Assembly (NCBI RefSeq): GCF_017826695.1
Contig: NZ_JAFFZW010000003.1
Span: forward strand, 248,001 to 312,000
Direction: 5' to 3'
From: Pseudomonas alliivorans
Lineage (GTDB): Bacteria; Pseudomonadota; Gammaproteobacteria; Pseudomonadales; Pseudomonadaceae
Length of the DNA: 64,000 bases
In this document: in pieces, positions 9,077 through 17,560 of the stretch
How the letters are laid out: every line of letters begins with the position of its first letter
Numbering within the stretch: position 1 is the stretch's first letter
The notes under the pieces: model-generated
Told to the model about the DNA's origin: nothing
Seen by the model: the letters and a program-made list of their open reading frames with translations, nothing else
Database searches by the model: none
Made by a program: the position numbers and the translations under genes

Positions 9077-9745
9077 ATGGAGAACCCAATCAACGAACTG
9101 GCCGTAGCTGTACACGACGGTCTGGGCCTGACGTATCCACCTGTCATCGATCTTGGCCCGCAACTCACGCGCGAGCAGTTGCTCGCATCCATGGACGCCA
9201 CGATGAAGCGTCACAAGGGTGGTCCGGTCTGGCTGTTCGCCTACGGCTCACTGATCTGGCGACCTGAATGCACCGCCGTCGAGCGTCAACGCGGACGCGT
9301 GCATGGATACCATCGCGGTTTGTACCTATGGTCCCACGAACACCGCGGCACGCCGGAGGTTCCGGGGCTGGTGTTTGGTCTGGACCGTGGCGGTTCCTGC
9401 ACCGGCTTTGCCTATCGGCTGCCGGACGAGTGCCTGGAAGACTCGTTGCTGGCTCTCTGGCAACGCGAGATGCCTTATCCCTCCTATCGCCCACACTGGC
9501 TCAGCTGCCGTCTCGAAGATGGCAGGCAGGTTCAGGCGTTGGGGTTCGTGCTGGAGCGGCATTTGCCGAGCTATGCCGGCAACCTGCCGGACAGTGTGCT
9601 GAGCCAGGTGCTGGCCAGCGCAAGCGGGCGGTATGGAACCACCCGCGATTACGTCGAGCAGACCGCCATCGCTCTGCGCAGCCACGCCATGCCGGATCGG
9701 CATCTGGAGGCGCGGCTCAAGCGATGCCAGTCAGCGACGGCCTGA
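9077..9745 (+). CDS. ChaC-like gamma-glutamylcyclotransferase
   Basis: The 222 residues match the ChaC/GCG family, which cleaves glutathione to 5-oxoproline and Cys-Gly. The substrate-binding signature is AYGSLIWRP (Y56-G-S-L59), and the catalytic glutamate is E131 in LWQREMPYPSYRP. The ATG at 9077 is chosen because GGGAGG sits six bases upstream; a longer frame from 8933 overlaps the preceding terminator. It is convergent with glpT, with only one base between the stops. A role in cytosolic glutathione turnover is inferred from the family. Confidence 0.88.
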   Translation: MENPINELAVAVHDGLGLTYPPVIDLGPQLTREQLLASMDATMKRHKGGPVWLFAYGSLIWRPECTAVERQRGRVHGYHRGLYLWSHEHRGTPEVPGLVFGLDRGGSCTGFAYRLPDECLEDSLLALWQREMPYPSYRPHWLSCRLEDGRQVQALGFVLERHLPSYAGNLPDSVLSQVLASASGRYGTTRDYVEQTAIALRSHAMPDRHLEARLKRCQSATA

Positions 9746-9746
9746 A

Positions 9747-11096
9747 TCAGGCCTTGGCTTCACGCGAGGTGCTGGCGACCTGTTTGTGACGCAGCGTCGG
9801 GGCCAGGAAAACCATGGCCAGAATGCACGCGCCGATCAACAGCACGAAGCCGCCGTCCCAGCCGAAGTGGTCCACGGTATAGCCCATCGCCGCACTCGCC
9901 GCGACCGAGCCGCCCAGATAACCGAACAGGCCGGTAAAACCTGCCGCCGTTCCTGCCGCCTTCTTGGGCGCCAGTTCCAGCGCCTGCAGGCCGATCAGCA
10001 TCACCGGGCCGTAGATCAGGAAGCCGATGGACACCAGCGCGATCATGTCGACCGTCGGGTTGCCTTCCGGATTCAGCCAGTACACCAGCGTGGCGATGGT
10101 CACCAGGAACATGAACACCATGCCGGTCAGGCCGCGATTGCCCTTGAAGATTTTGTCCGACATCCAGCCGCACAGCAGCGTGCCCGGAATGCCCGCCCAC
10201 TCGTACAGGAAATAGGCCCACGAGGTCTTGTCGACCGTGAAGTGCTTGGCTTCCTTGAGGTAGGTCGGCGCCCAGTCCAGTACGCCGTAGCGCAGCAGAT
10301 AGACGAACACGTTGGCCATGGCGATGTACCAGAGGAATTTGTTGCGCAGCACGTATTTGACGAAGATTTCCTTGGCGCTGAATTCTTCTTCATGGCTGGC
10401 ATCGTAGCCTTCCGGGTAATCGTTCTTGTAGTGCTCGATAGGCGGCAGGCCCACCGATTGCGGTGTGTCGCGCATTGTTGCAAACGCGAACACGGCAACC
10501 AGCAAAGCCACTGCAGCCGGGACGTAGAATGCGGCGTGCCAGTCGTTGGTCCAGCCCATGCCCAGCAGGAACAGCGGACCGATCAGGCCGCCACCGACGT
10601 TGTGCGCCACGTTCCACACCGACACCACGCCGCCGCGCTCTTTCTGCGACCACCAGTGCACCATCGTCCGTCCGCTCGGCGGCCAGCCCATGCCTTGTGC
10701 CCAGCCGTTGATGAACAGCAGCACGAACATGATCGTGACACTGGACGTCGCCCACGGCGCGAAACCGAAGATGAACATGATCCCGGCCGACACCAGCAGG
10801 CCGAAGGGCAGGAAATAGCGCGGGTTGGACCGGTCGGAGATGATCCCCATCAAGAACTTCGACAGACCGTAGGCAATCGCAATTGCTGACATCGCCACGC
10901 CCAGCTGACCGCGTGTGTAACCCTCTTCAATCAGATAAGGCATCGCCAGCGAAAAGTTTTTGCGCAGCAGGTAGTAACCGGCATAGCCAATGAAAATACC
11001 CGCGAAAATCTGCCAGCGCAGACGGCGATACGTGCTGTCGACTTTCTCTTCGGGAAGGGGTGCCTTGTGCCTGGCAGGGCGGAAAAACGCAAACAT
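9747..11096 (-). CDS. glpT: Glycerol-3-phosphate transporter GlpT (major facilitator superfamily)
   Basis: This 449-residue inner-membrane antiporter is of the organophosphate:Pi type. Twelve hydrophobic segments are discernible. It has the organophosphate family signature [19 protein letters not shown] in the first half (about residues 137-155) and the early [15 protein letters not shown] segment with the conserved Arg. A GGAG ribosome-binding site precedes the ATG. It probably imports glycerol-3-phosphate in exchange for phosphate, and GlpT is the usual entry route for fosfomycin. The other glp genes are not in this window. A possible GlpR-type palindrome lies about 35 bases upstream. Confidence 0.95.
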   Translation of the reverse strand: MFAFFRPARHKAPLPEEKVDSTYRRLRWQIFAGIFIGYAGYYLLRKNFSLAMPYLIEEGYTRGQLGVAMSAIAIAYGLSKFLMGIISDRSNPRYFLPFGLLVSAGIMFIFGFAPWATSSVTIMFVLLFINGWAQGMGWPPSGRTMVHWWSQKERGGVVSVWNVAHNVGGGLIGPLFLLGMGWTNDWHAAFYVPAAVALLVAVFAFATMRDTPQSVGLPPIEHYKNDYPEGYDASHEEEFSAKEIFVKYVLRNKFLWYIAMANVFVYLLRYGVLDWAPTYLKEAKHFTVDKTSWAYFLYEWAGIPGTLLCGWMSDKIFKGNRGLTGMVFMFLVTIATLVYWLNPEGNPTVDMIALVSIGFLIYGPVMLIGLQALELAPKKAAGTAAGFTGLFGYLGGSVAASAAMGYTVDHFGWDGGFVLLIGACILAMVFLAPTLRHKQVASTSREAKA

Positions 11097-11130
11097 AGAG
11101 ACGCTCCGGGTTCTTATTTTTTTGCGAAAG

Positions 11131-11147
11131 CGAATATTACATTTTCG
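11131..11147. promoter_or_regulatory. Imperfect palindrome upstream of glpT, possible GlpR operator
   Basis: CGAATATTACATTTTCG has CGAA/TTCG arms symmetric about its centre and lies 35 bases upstream of the glpT ATG, inside an AT-rich probable promoter. DeoR-family GlpR operators in pseudomonads carry TTCG/CGAA half-sites. The match is short, so this is only a candidate. Confidence 0.3.
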
Positions 11148-11176
11148 TTACAGAAAAAAGCACTGCCTTTTGACTG

Positions 11177-11199
11177 AAAAACCCCGTAAATCGGGGCTT
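11177..11199 (-). terminator. Intrinsic terminator, minus strand, upstream of glpT
   Basis: Read on the minus strand, AAGCCCCG-ATTTA-CGGGGTTTTT forms a 5-bp GC stem followed by five T residues. It would end a transcript coming from the right (11200-11600) before it enters glpT. Confidence 0.65.
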
Positions 11200-11351
11200 G
11201 GGCGTGTTGTTTTATGAACGCTTCGCAGGTTTAACGATTCAGCTTGGCAGCAGGATGTGTCCGCAGTTTTTCGCGCACAGGCGAGTAAACTCTCTGAAAA
11301 TTATTACTGAGCCTGAAACGCTATCCATCATCTTATTGTGGTCTTTGGACG

Positions 11352-11385
11352 AAAAATGCCCGTATCTTTCGATACGGGCATTTTT
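11352..11385. terminator. Strong bidirectional terminator hairpin
   Basis: AAAAATGCCCGTATC and GATACGGGCATTTTT form a perfect 15-bp stem with a TTTC loop, with A-tract and T-tract on opposite sides, so it can act in both directions. It lies 222 bases downstream of the minus-strand quinone oxidoreductase gene. Confidence 0.88.
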
Positions 11386-11606
11386 GAATGTGCCAGCAAT
11401 CGACTGGGTCATCGCATCTTTATTAGAAAATCTTATGCGGTGGTGACGTCGGTTCGCCACACGTTAGTCGACATGCCATTTGTCTTCCGTTATCAAGCAT
11501 CAGTAGGCCGAATTTTCAGGCCTGTTCCATAGTAAGAAGCTTGCGGTTCTGTCAGCTATATCTTTACAGGAACGGTGTCCGGCCGCCGAGACTGGGTTCA
11601 GATATC

Positions 11607-12584
11607 TCAACCAATCGAAACCACTACCTTCCCCACCGCCCTGCGCTCACCCAACGCATCAATCGCCTCCCCAGCGCGCTCCAGCGGATAGACCTGCGAC
11701 ACCAGCGGCTTCAACTTTCCCTCTTCAAACCACGCAAACAGCTGCTTGAAGTTTGCGGCGTTATCCTGCGGCTGACGCTGTGCAAAAGAACCCCAGAACA
11801 CCCCCACCACCGAGGCACCCTTGAGCAGGGCGAGGTTGACCGGCAGTTCGGGGATGCGGCCGCTGGCGAAACCGACGACCAGCAGGCGTCCGTTCCAGGC
11901 GATGGAGCGGATGGCCTGGTCGAAGAGGTCGCCGCCGACCGGGTCGTAGATCACGTCCACGCCATTGCCATTGGTGAGGCGTTTGATTTCGTCCTTGAGG
12001 TTCGTGTCGGTGTAGTTGATCAGTTCGTCGGCGCCTGCGTTTTTGGCGACGTCGAGTTTCTCTGCCGAACTTGCGGCGGCGATGACGCGGGCGCCCAGGG
12101 CCTTGCCGATTTCCACCGCAGCCAGACCGACGCCACCGGATGCACCAAGCACCAGCAAGGTTTCGCCGGGCTGCAGGTTGGCACGTTGCTTGAGGGCGTG
12201 CATCGAGGTGCCGTAGGTCATGCTGAAGGCGGCTGCAATGGTGAAGTCCATGCGCTCGGGAATCGGTAGCACGTTGTAGTTCGGTACCGCGACCTGTTCA
12301 GCGAAGCTGCCCCAGCCGGTGAGCGCCATGACGCGGTCGCCAGGTTTGAGGTGGGTGACTTTTTCGCCGACCGCCGAGATGACGCCCGCAGCTTCACCGC
12401 CCGGTGAAAACGGAAAAGGCGGCTTGAACTGATATTTGCCTTCTATGATGAGGGTGTCCGGAAAGTTGACCCCGGCGGCGCGAACGTCGAGCAGGATTTC
12501 GTTCTTCTTGACGTCAGGAGCGGGGATGTCTTCAAGCACCAGCGTACTGGCGGGGCCGAAGGCTTTGCACAACAGGGCTTTCAT
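11607..12584 (-). CDS. Zinc-free NADPH:quinone oxidoreductase family protein (MDR superfamily)
   Basis: The product has 325 residues. The N-terminal GroES-like domain includes VRAAGVNFPDTLIIEGKY and GGEAAGVISAVGEKV. The Rossmann fold has LGASGGVGLAAVEIG (about 146-160) and YDPVGGDLFDQAIRS. The Cys/His zinc ligands of alcohol dehydrogenases are absent, placing it with Qor-like enoyl reductases and quinone reductases. It probably reduces quinones or alpha,beta-unsaturated carbonyls with NADPH; the substrate is unknown. It is monocistronic and divergent from the FliL-like gene. Confidence 0.88.
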   Translation of the reverse strand: MKALLCKAFGPASTLVLEDIPAPDVKKNEILLDVRAAGVNFPDTLIIEGKYQFKPPFPFSPGGEAAGVISAVGEKVTHLKPGDRVMALTGWGSFAEQVAVPNYNVLPIPERMDFTIAAAFSMTYGTSMHALKQRANLQPGETLLVLGASGGVGLAAVEIGKALGARVIAAASSAEKLDVAKNAGADELINYTDTNLKDEIKRLTNGNGVDVIYDPVGGDLFDQAIRSIAWNGRLLVVGFASGRIPELPVNLALLKGASVVGVFWGSFAQRQPQDNAANFKQLFAWFEEGKLKPLVSQVYPLERAGEAIDALGERRAVGKVVVSIG

Positions 12585-12726
12585 CGGGGCTATTCCTTTT
12601 CCAGAGATGGCCGATAAAGTCAGTTAAGCGGGTGTATGGGTCAATGAGCATGACTCGGCCTGATAAGTACACATAAGCTATATCGGCTGTATAAGCTATG
12701 CGGCGAACCGTATTAAGGAGTGGACT

Positions 12727-13131
12727 GTGAAAGCGTGGATTCTGATGTTGCTGGCCTTGTCGTTGCCCGTCATGGCGCAGGAAGAAGCCAAGGAAGAAGG
12801 TCCGCCCAAGGCGGCCTATGTGTCTCTGACACCACCGTTCGTGGGCAATTACGCACTGGATGGCGGCCCGAAGCTGCGCGTCTACAAGGCCGACATCGCC
12901 CTGCGTGTCACCGGTGCCGACGCTGAAGCTGCCGTGAAGCGTAACGATGCGCTGATTCGTAACCAGTTGGTGTCGCTGTTCACGCAGCAGACGGTGGACA
13001 CCATGAGCAGCGCCGAAGCGAAAGAGAACATTCGTCAGGAAGCGCTCAAGCAGGTCCAGCGCGTCATGAATGATGAAGAGGGCAAGCCGGTCGTTGAAGA
13101 CCTGCTGTTCAACAACTTCATCGTCCAGTAA
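12727..13131 (+). CDS. FliL-like protein with signal peptide
   Basis: This 134-residue protein has a cleavable-looking signal (MKAWILMLLALSLPVMAQ) followed by a FliL-type domain: AAYVSLTPPFVGNYALDG near the start of the mature part and the family's C-terminal VEDLLFNNFIVQ. FliL proteins associate with the flagellar stator and basal body. This one lies outside any flagellar cluster, and its signal looks cleavable rather than a membrane anchor. It starts with GTG, with AAGGAG upstream. Two direct repeats ATAAGCTAT (12673-12681 and 12691-12699) lie in its promoter region. Its role in motility is unproven. Confidence 0.82.
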   Translation: MKAWILMLLALSLPVMAQEEAKEEGPPKAAYVSLTPPFVGNYALDGGPKLRVYKADIALRVTGADAEAAVKRNDALIRNQLVSLFTQQTVDTMSSAEAKENIRQEALKQVQRVMNDEEGKPVVEDLLFNNFIVQ

Positions 13132-13137
13132 GCCCGA

Positions 13138-13587
13138 TCAGCGCAGCGCCAGAATCGCCGCCCATTGTTCGGCGGTGACCGGCATGACCGAAAGTCGGCT
13201 GCCCTTTTGCACCAGAGGGAGTTGCTCCAGCTGGCTTTGCTGTTTCAGGTAGCCGAGGCCGAGCACGTTGCCAAAGTGTTCCACGAACTCCACGTCGATG
13301 GCGCTCCAGGGATTCTTTTCGGGCGTGGCTTTGGCGTCGTGGTAATGACTGTCAGGGTCCAGCGCGGTAGGGTCCGGGTAAGCGGCTTCAGTGATCTTCG
13401 CAATCCCCGCGATGCCGGGTTCGGGGCAGCTGGAATGATAGAAAAAGAATTCGTCGCCCGCCGCCATGGACCTGATGAAGTTGCGTGCCTGATAGTTGCG
13501 TACGCCGTCCCAGCGGGTCTTGCCCAGACGTCGCAAATCGCTGATCGAGAGCTCGTCGGGCTCGGACTTCATCAGCCAGTAGGCCAT
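13138..13587 (-). CDS. EVE-domain protein
   Basis: The 149 residues cover a single EVE domain: MAYWLMKSEPDELSISDL, TRWDGVRNYQARNFIRSM, GDEFFFYHSSC, PGIAGIAKI, and the C-terminal PLVQKGSRLSVMPVTAEQW. EVE proteins have a PUA-like fold and bind modified bases in DNA or RNA. Free-standing copies are widespread and mostly uncharacterised. The ATG at 13587 follows GGAG by nine bases; upstream in-frame sequence was rejected as start-less padding. It is convergent with the FliL-like gene, six bases apart. Confidence 0.9.
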   Translation of the reverse strand: MAYWLMKSEPDELSISDLRRLGKTRWDGVRNYQARNFIRSMAAGDEFFFYHSSCPEPGIAGIAKITEAAYPDPTALDPDSHYHDAKATPEKNPWSAIDVEFVEHFGNVLGLGYLKQQSQLEQLPLVQKGSRLSVMPVTAEQWAAILALR

Positions 13588-13772
13588 TGCGGTTTGCTCC
13601 TCAAGTAATAAGTTCATGTGAGTTTGATGACAAACCGACAGTCGGTTGGCGTCAGCATTTGCGTACTGGTTCACGTTATCGCAGAATGCCGCCATTTCAA
13701 GCACCACGCTGCTGCACGGCTCGTAGAAAACCGCTGCTGACACCGTATTGATTTGCCTAAGGAGGGCAGTCA

Positions 13773-13925
13773 ATGAAACGCAAGCCTGATTTACTCTGGA
13801 TTCTGGTCGTATTGTTTGGCTTGGGTGTCGTGACAACCGGTTATGCGCAGAGCCTGTGGACAAGCAAGGCAGACATGCCTGTCGATATCACCCAGCAACA
13901 GCAGAAAGTCCCCGGTCGGCCTTGA
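13773..13925 (+). CDS. Small single-span membrane or secreted protein, 50 residues, unknown function
   Basis: A 50-codon frame with an excellent ribosome-binding site (AAGGAGGG, six bases before ATG). The product begins MKRKPDLLWILVVLFGLGV, with a basic N-terminus followed by a hydrophobic segment (about 7-24), then a short polar tail (QSLWTSKADMPVDITQQQQ) ending GRP. TTGYAQS could be a signal-peptidase site, giving a tiny exported peptide, or the helix could stay as an anchor. It is divergent from the EVE gene and convergent with the cyclo-ligase gene. The strong start signal and protein-like composition support a real gene; no function is proposed. Confidence 0.72.
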   Translation: MKRKPDLLWILVVLFGLGVVTTGYAQSLWTSKADMPVDITQQQQKVPGRP

Positions 13926-13990
13926 GCTGACACCGAAACGTCCTTTTTTGGCTCTGACCTTCTTCATGCTTTCGCAAGAAATCTGACTGG

Positions 13991-14602
13991 TCAGAGTGCC
14001 TGGGCCAGATACCAGCGTTTGTCCGACACCGTACCCTGCAACGGAACATCCCAGCTGGCCTGCGCCAATCGCTCCACCTTCTGACACTCATGAGCCAGCC
14101 CGAGCAGCACCGGCTTGCGCCATGTACTTCTGCGCGCCCGGTAAGCGAGGCTGCGGTCATAGAAGCCGCCACCCATGCCCAGGCGTCCACCTTCGTCATC
14201 GAACCCCACCAGCGGCATCAGCACCAGATCAAGTGCCCAGATCCTGCGCTGCTTTGCGCGGTTGATACGCGGCTCGGGAATGCGAAAGCGGTTGGGTCTG
14301 AATGTCTCGCCGGGGCGCACGCGCTGAAAGACCATGCGGGTTCTTGGCCAGGCATTGAGAACAGGCAGGTAAGTCGCCTTGCCGCGACGCTGTGCCGCAC
14401 GCAGCAGCAGGCGGGGATCGATCTCGCCGTCCATGGGCAGGTACAGCGAGACATGTCGGGCGCGTCTGAACAAGGGATGCTGCGCCAGTTGCCGATAGAG
14501 GCCGCGGGCGGCTTCGCGCTGCTGGCTGCGGGTCAGGGATCGACGAGCCTTGCGCAACTGGCGGCGCAATTGCGGGCGTGAGAGCGAAGGTGCGCTGGTC
14601 AT
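13991..14602 (-). CDS. 5-formyltetrahydrofolate cyclo-ligase
   Basis: This 203-residue enzyme converts 5-formyl-THF to 5,10-methenyl-THF with ATP, returning folate to the one-carbon pool. Key segments are RRQLRKARRSL at the N-terminus, VSLYLPMDGEIDPRLLL (substrate loop), LVLMPLVGFDDEGGRLGMGG and GGFYDRSLA (nucleotide and magnesium site). Both the length and the neighbourhood next to 6S RNA and zapA match the E. coli ygfA locus. The ATG at 14602 is preferred over a TTG two codons upstream. In E. coli this gene is co-transcribed with 6S RNA and linked to persistence; whether that holds here is inference. Confidence 0.94.
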   Translation of the reverse strand: MTSAPSLSRPQLRRQLRKARRSLTRSQQREAARGLYRQLAQHPLFRRARHVSLYLPMDGEIDPRLLLRAAQRRGKATYLPVLNAWPRTRMVFQRVRPGETFRPNRFRIPEPRINRAKQRRIWALDLVLMPLVGFDDEGGRLGMGGGFYDRSLAYRARRSTWRKPVLLGLAHECQKVERLAQASWDVPLQGTVSDKRWYLAQAL

Positions 14603-14704
14603 GAGCAAGCGATCATGCAGGCTGATCCGGAAGATGGGTCCTTGAGGTGAGTATCAAGGCAGGATCGTCATTGCCAGACAACTGAGCTGGCAATGGATTG
14701 AATG

Positions 14705-14884
14705 AGGACTCCCCGACGAACCGCTGTCGGTGTAGCCCTTGAACCCGAAAGTTCAAGGTGGAGATTGCAGGAGGTTTTAAGGCTTTCCGTCGAGCGGACA
14801 TGCACACCAACCCCAACGTGCAACCCCCGTGGTTGTGCGTATCGGCTCAGGGACATGACCGACTGGCAAGCACTCCAGGGAGCG
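14705..14884 (-). ncRNA. ssrS: 6S RNA
   Basis: Read on the minus strand, this interval has the conserved 6S RNA segments: GTCATGTCCCTGAGCCGATA on the 5' side, GGTGTGCATG and GAAAGCCTTAAAACCTCCTG in the middle, and CTTGAACTTTCGGGTTCAAG (a stable hairpin) then GGCTAC near the 3' end. 6S RNA mimics an open promoter and sequesters sigma-70 RNA polymerase in stationary phase. A TATACT -10 box (14895 to 14890) sits just upstream of the predicted start. The position between zapA and the cyclo-ligase gene is the conserved gamma-proteobacterial locus. Both ends are estimated to within about 5-10 bases. Confidence 0.93.
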
Positions 14885-14914
14885 GCGCAAGTATACAGAA
14901 ACGCCCCGAAATAA

Positions 14915-15244
14915 TCAGCCCCGTGTGGAATCCGGTGTTCCAGGCGTGTCGGTGGCCAGTACCAGATCGACCTTGTCGAGGAGGTCGCGGACCTGTTCAC
15001 GGGTCGACCCGCTGGCCTGTACGTCAGGCAGATCCTGCTTGTGCAGCAGATCGTGGGTGATATTCAGAGCGGCCATTACCGCAATGCGATCGGCGCCGAT
15101 GACTTTGCCGCTGCTACGGATTTCACGCATCTTTCCATCCAGGTAGCGGGCAGCGCTGACCAGATTCGTGCGCTCCTCCTGAGGGCAGATGATGGAATAT
15201 TCCTTGTCGAGGATCTGAACGGTCACGCTGTTGCCATTACTCAT
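14915..15244 (-). CDS. zapA: Cell division protein ZapA
   Basis: This 109-residue FtsZ-associated protein begins SNGNSVTVQILDKEYSIICP (beta-rich head), followed by the conserved SAARYLDGKMREIRSSGKVIGADRIAVMAALNI helix region (split in the protein at about residues 30-62) and a coiled-coil tail. ZapA cross-links FtsZ filaments at the Z-ring. Its ATG overlaps the stop of the upstream coiled-coil gene (ATGA), so the two are translationally coupled. 6S RNA follows downstream. Confidence 0.95.
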   Translation of the reverse strand: MSNGNSVTVQILDKEYSIICPQEERTNLVSAARYLDGKMREIRSSGKVIGADRIAVMAALNITHDLLHKQDLPDVQASGSTREQVRDLLDKVDLVLATDTPGTPDSTRG

Positions 15245-15450
15245 GAGTCTTGCTCCAAAGCTTTGAGGCGCGAAATCATTGACTCGACCTTCTGCCGGGC
15301 GATTTCGTTCTTTTCAATGAGGTGGGCGCGTTCCTCGCGCCAGGACTTTTCCTGAGCTAATAGGAGTGCATTTTGGGATTTAAGTTGCTCGGCGTGCTTG
15401 AGCAGCAGCTCCACTCGTTTCATCAGCGCTTGCAGGTCGGTGTCTTCCAT
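15241..15450 (-). CDS. TIGR02449-family small coiled-coil protein (possible ZapB-like partner of ZapA)
   Basis: The 69 residues are almost entirely heptad-repeat helix (LQALMKRVELLLKHAEQLKS, then ARQKVESMISRLKALEQ). They match the small cell-division-linked family that sits next to zapA in pseudomonads. By size, coiled-coil character and translational coupling to zapA it resembles ZapB of E. coli, which extends the Z-ring layer through ZapA. The family identity is from memory of gene neighbourhoods; the ZapB-like role is inference. Confidence 0.85.
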   Translation of the reverse strand: MEDTDLQALMKRVELLLKHAEQLKSQNALLLAQEKSWREERAHLIEKNEIARQKVESMISRLKALEQDS

Positions 15451-15599
15451 TGTTTTCCACTGAGTACTTTCTGATGAATGGCAGGGGTGTCATGTTCACG
15501 CTCAAGCCCAAACCGTCGCGTTGATGATCTTGGCGCGCGGATAGTCTAGGATACAAGGCCTTCATTCTAGACATTGCGCCGTTTGGCGACTAGCTACCC

Positions 15600-16154
15600 A
15601 TGCCCATTCAGAATTCTCCGTACAAAGCATTCGCCACCCTGCTCAACGGCAGTGGCCATCCGGTTTCTCCCGCCGAACTTCATGGCCTGCTGCTGGGCCG
15701 CAGCTGCGCGGGGGCCGGCTTCGACAACGAAGGCTGGTTTGCCGATGCCTCAGTGCTGCTGGAAACCGAGCCAGAGGATAATGTTCGCCAGGCGCTGATC
15801 GGCCTGCAGGAAATGGTCAAGGGCGAACTCACCAGCGACGACATGACCGTCGTGCTGTTGCTGCCGGGCGATGACGAGCCGCTGGCTGACCGGGCTGCTG
15901 CGCTGGGTCAGTGGTGCCAGGGCTTCCTCTCGGGCTTCGGCCTGGCGGCGGGCGACAAGGTGCTGAGCATCGAGGCAACGGAAGTTTTGCAGGATCTGGC
16001 GGCCATCGCCCAGGTTCAGGACGCGCTGGAAGAGTCCGAAGACGGCGAAACCGATTACATGGAAGTCATGGAATACCTGCGCGTTGCGCCGCTGCTGCTG
16101 TTCACCGAGTGCAACAAGCCCGCCACGCCGGAACCCAAGCCTTCCCTGCACTGA
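15600..16154 (+). CDS. ygfB: UPF0149 family protein YgfB
   Basis: The product is a 184-residue helical UPF0149 protein. [15 protein letters not shown] near residue 23, [12 protein letters not shown] in the middle, and the C-terminal [20 protein letters not shown] are hallmarks of the family. In P. aeruginosa YgfB affects a peptidoglycan amidase gene and beta-lactam tolerance by opposing an anti-terminator; this is family knowledge, not visible here. It heads the ygfB-pepP-ubiH-ubiI run conserved in gamma-proteobacteria and is divergent from the zapA pair. Confidence 0.9.
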   Translation: MPIQNSPYKAFATLLNGSGHPVSPAELHGLLLGRSCAGAGFDNEGWFADASVLLETEPEDNVRQALIGLQEMVKGELTSDDMTVVLLLPGDDEPLADRAAALGQWCQGFLSGFGLAAGDKVLSIEATEVLQDLAAIAQVQDALEESEDGETDYMEVMEYLRVAPLLLFTECNKPATPEPKPSLH

Positions 16155-16225
16155 TCGCCCATCATTGCGTATCGGTCGATGCCCGGATTTTCGACCGATG
16201 CGCGCCATCAGGACATACGTTGCCG

Positions 16226-17560
16226 ATGATCCATATACCCAAGGCCGAATACGCCCGCCGACGCAAAGCCCTGATGGCCCAGATGGAGCCCAACAGCATT
16301 GCGATTCTGCCGGCTGCGGCTGTGGCGATTCGCAATCGTGATGTGGAGCACGTCTATCGTCAGGACAGCGATTTTCAGTACCTGAGTGGCTTTCCCGAGC
16401 CGGAAGCGGTGGTCGTGCTGATTCCGGGCCGGGAATATGGCGAGTACGTGCTGTTCTGCCGCGAACGCAATGCCGAGCGCGAGCTGTGGGAAGGTCTGCG
16501 TGCCGGACAGGAAGGTGCGATTCGTGATTTTGGTGCGGACGATGCGTTTCCGATCAGCGATATCGACGACATCCTGCCAGGCCTGATTGAAGGCCGCGAC
16601 CGCGTGTACTCGGCCATGGGCAGCAACCCTGAATTCGATCGCCACCTCATGGAGTGGATCAACGTCATCCGCTCCAAGGCGCATCTGGGTGCCCAGCCGC
16701 CCAACGAATTTGTCGCGCTGGATCACCTGCTGCATGACATGCGTCTGTACAAGTCGGCAGCCGAGATCAAGGTGATGCGTAGCGCCGCACAGATTTCTGC
16801 GCGTGCGCACGTGCGGGCGATGCAGGCCTGCCGGGCCGGGCTGCATGAGTTCAGCCTTGAAGCCGAGCTGGATTATGAGTTCCGCAAGGGCGGCGCGAAG
16901 ATGCCTGCTTATGGCTCCATCGTCGCTTCGGGGCGCAATGCCTGCATCCTGCACTACCAGCAGAACGACGCCGCACTCAAGGACGGTGATCTGGTGCTGA
17001 TCGATGCGGGTTGCGAAATCGACTGCTACGCCAGCGACATTACCCGTACGTTCCCGGTCAGCGGCACCTTCTCACCGGAACAGAAGGCTATTTACGAGCT
17101 GGTGCTTGAATCCCAGTACGCGGCTTTCGAGGCCATCGGTCCGGGCAAGCACTGGAACCAGGCGCATGAAGCGACGGTCCAGGTAATTACCGCCGGGCTT
17201 GTCGAACTGGGTCTGTTGCAGGGCGATGTGAACCAGCTGATCGAAGACGAAGCCTACAAGGCGTTCTACATGCACCGTGCCGGACACTGGCTGGGCATGG
17301 ATGTGCATGATGTGGGCGAATACAAGGTCGGCGGAGAATGGCGCGTGCTGGAAGTCGGCATGGCGCTGACCGTGGAGCCCGGCATTTATGTGTCTCCCGA
17401 CAATCTGAATGTCGCAAAGAAATGGCGAGGTATCGGCGTGCGTATCGAGGACGACGTGGTGGTAACCAAGAAAGGCTGTGAAGTGCTTTCCGGCGACGTG
17501 CCCAAAACCGTGGCCGAGATCGAAGCACTGATGGCCGCCTCACGGGTTCAGGCAGCATGA
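16226..17560 (+). CDS. pepP: Xaa-Pro aminopeptidase PepP
   Basis: This 444-residue M24B metallopeptidase removes N-terminal residues preceding proline. The pita-bread domain carries the metal ligands in LIDAGCEIDCYASDITRTF (two Asp), HRAGHWLGMDVHDVG (His), TVEPGIYV (Glu) and VRIEDDVV (Glu). The N-terminal domain begins MIHIPKAEYARRRKALMAQM. The frame is open far upstream, but homology begins at the ATG at 16226. Its stop overlaps the ubiH start (ATGA), as in the pepP-ubiH pairs of other proteobacteria. Confidence 0.96.
   Translation: MIHIPKAEYARRRKALMAQMEPNSIAILPAAAVAIRNRDVEHVYRQDSDFQYLSGFPEPEAVVVLIPGREYGEYVLFCRERNAERELWEGLRAGQEGAIRDFGADDAFPISDIDDILPGLIEGRDRVYSAMGSNPEFDRHLMEWINVIRSKAHLGAQPPNEFVALDHLLHDMRLYKSAAEIKVMRSAAQISARAHVRAMQACRAGLHEFSLEAELDYEFRKGGAKMPAYGSIVASGRNACILHYQQNDAALKDGDLVLIDAGCEIDCYASDITRTFPVSGTFSPEQKAIYELVLESQYAAFEAIGPGKHWNQAHEATVQVITAGLVELGLLQGDVNQLIEDEAYKAFYMHRAGHWLGMDVHDVGEYKVGGEWRVLEVGMALTVEPGIYVSPDNLNVAKKWRGIGVRIEDDVVVTKKGCEVLSGDVPKTVAEIEALMAASRVQAA

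Larger units (their letters stand above)
11097..11606. other. Gene-free stretch between glpT and the quinone oxidoreductase gene
   Basis: About 510 bases, more AT-rich than the flanking genes. It holds a palindrome near glpT (11131-11147), a minus-strand terminator (11177-11199) and a strong bidirectional hairpin (11352-11385). Short open frames here, such as a 73-codon minus-strand frame at 11239-11460, run through the hairpin, lack ribosome-binding sites and resemble nothing I recognise, so no gene is called. Confidence 0.6.

Noticed and set aside
11239..11460. 73-codon minus-strand frame near glpT
   Set aside because: It runs straight through a perfect 15-bp terminator and has no ribosome-binding site.
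12610..12617. Second sigma-28 promoter before the FliL-like gene
   Set aside because: GCCGATAA is present, but the -35 position reads TATT instead of TAAA; an isolated 8-mer is expected by chance in this length.
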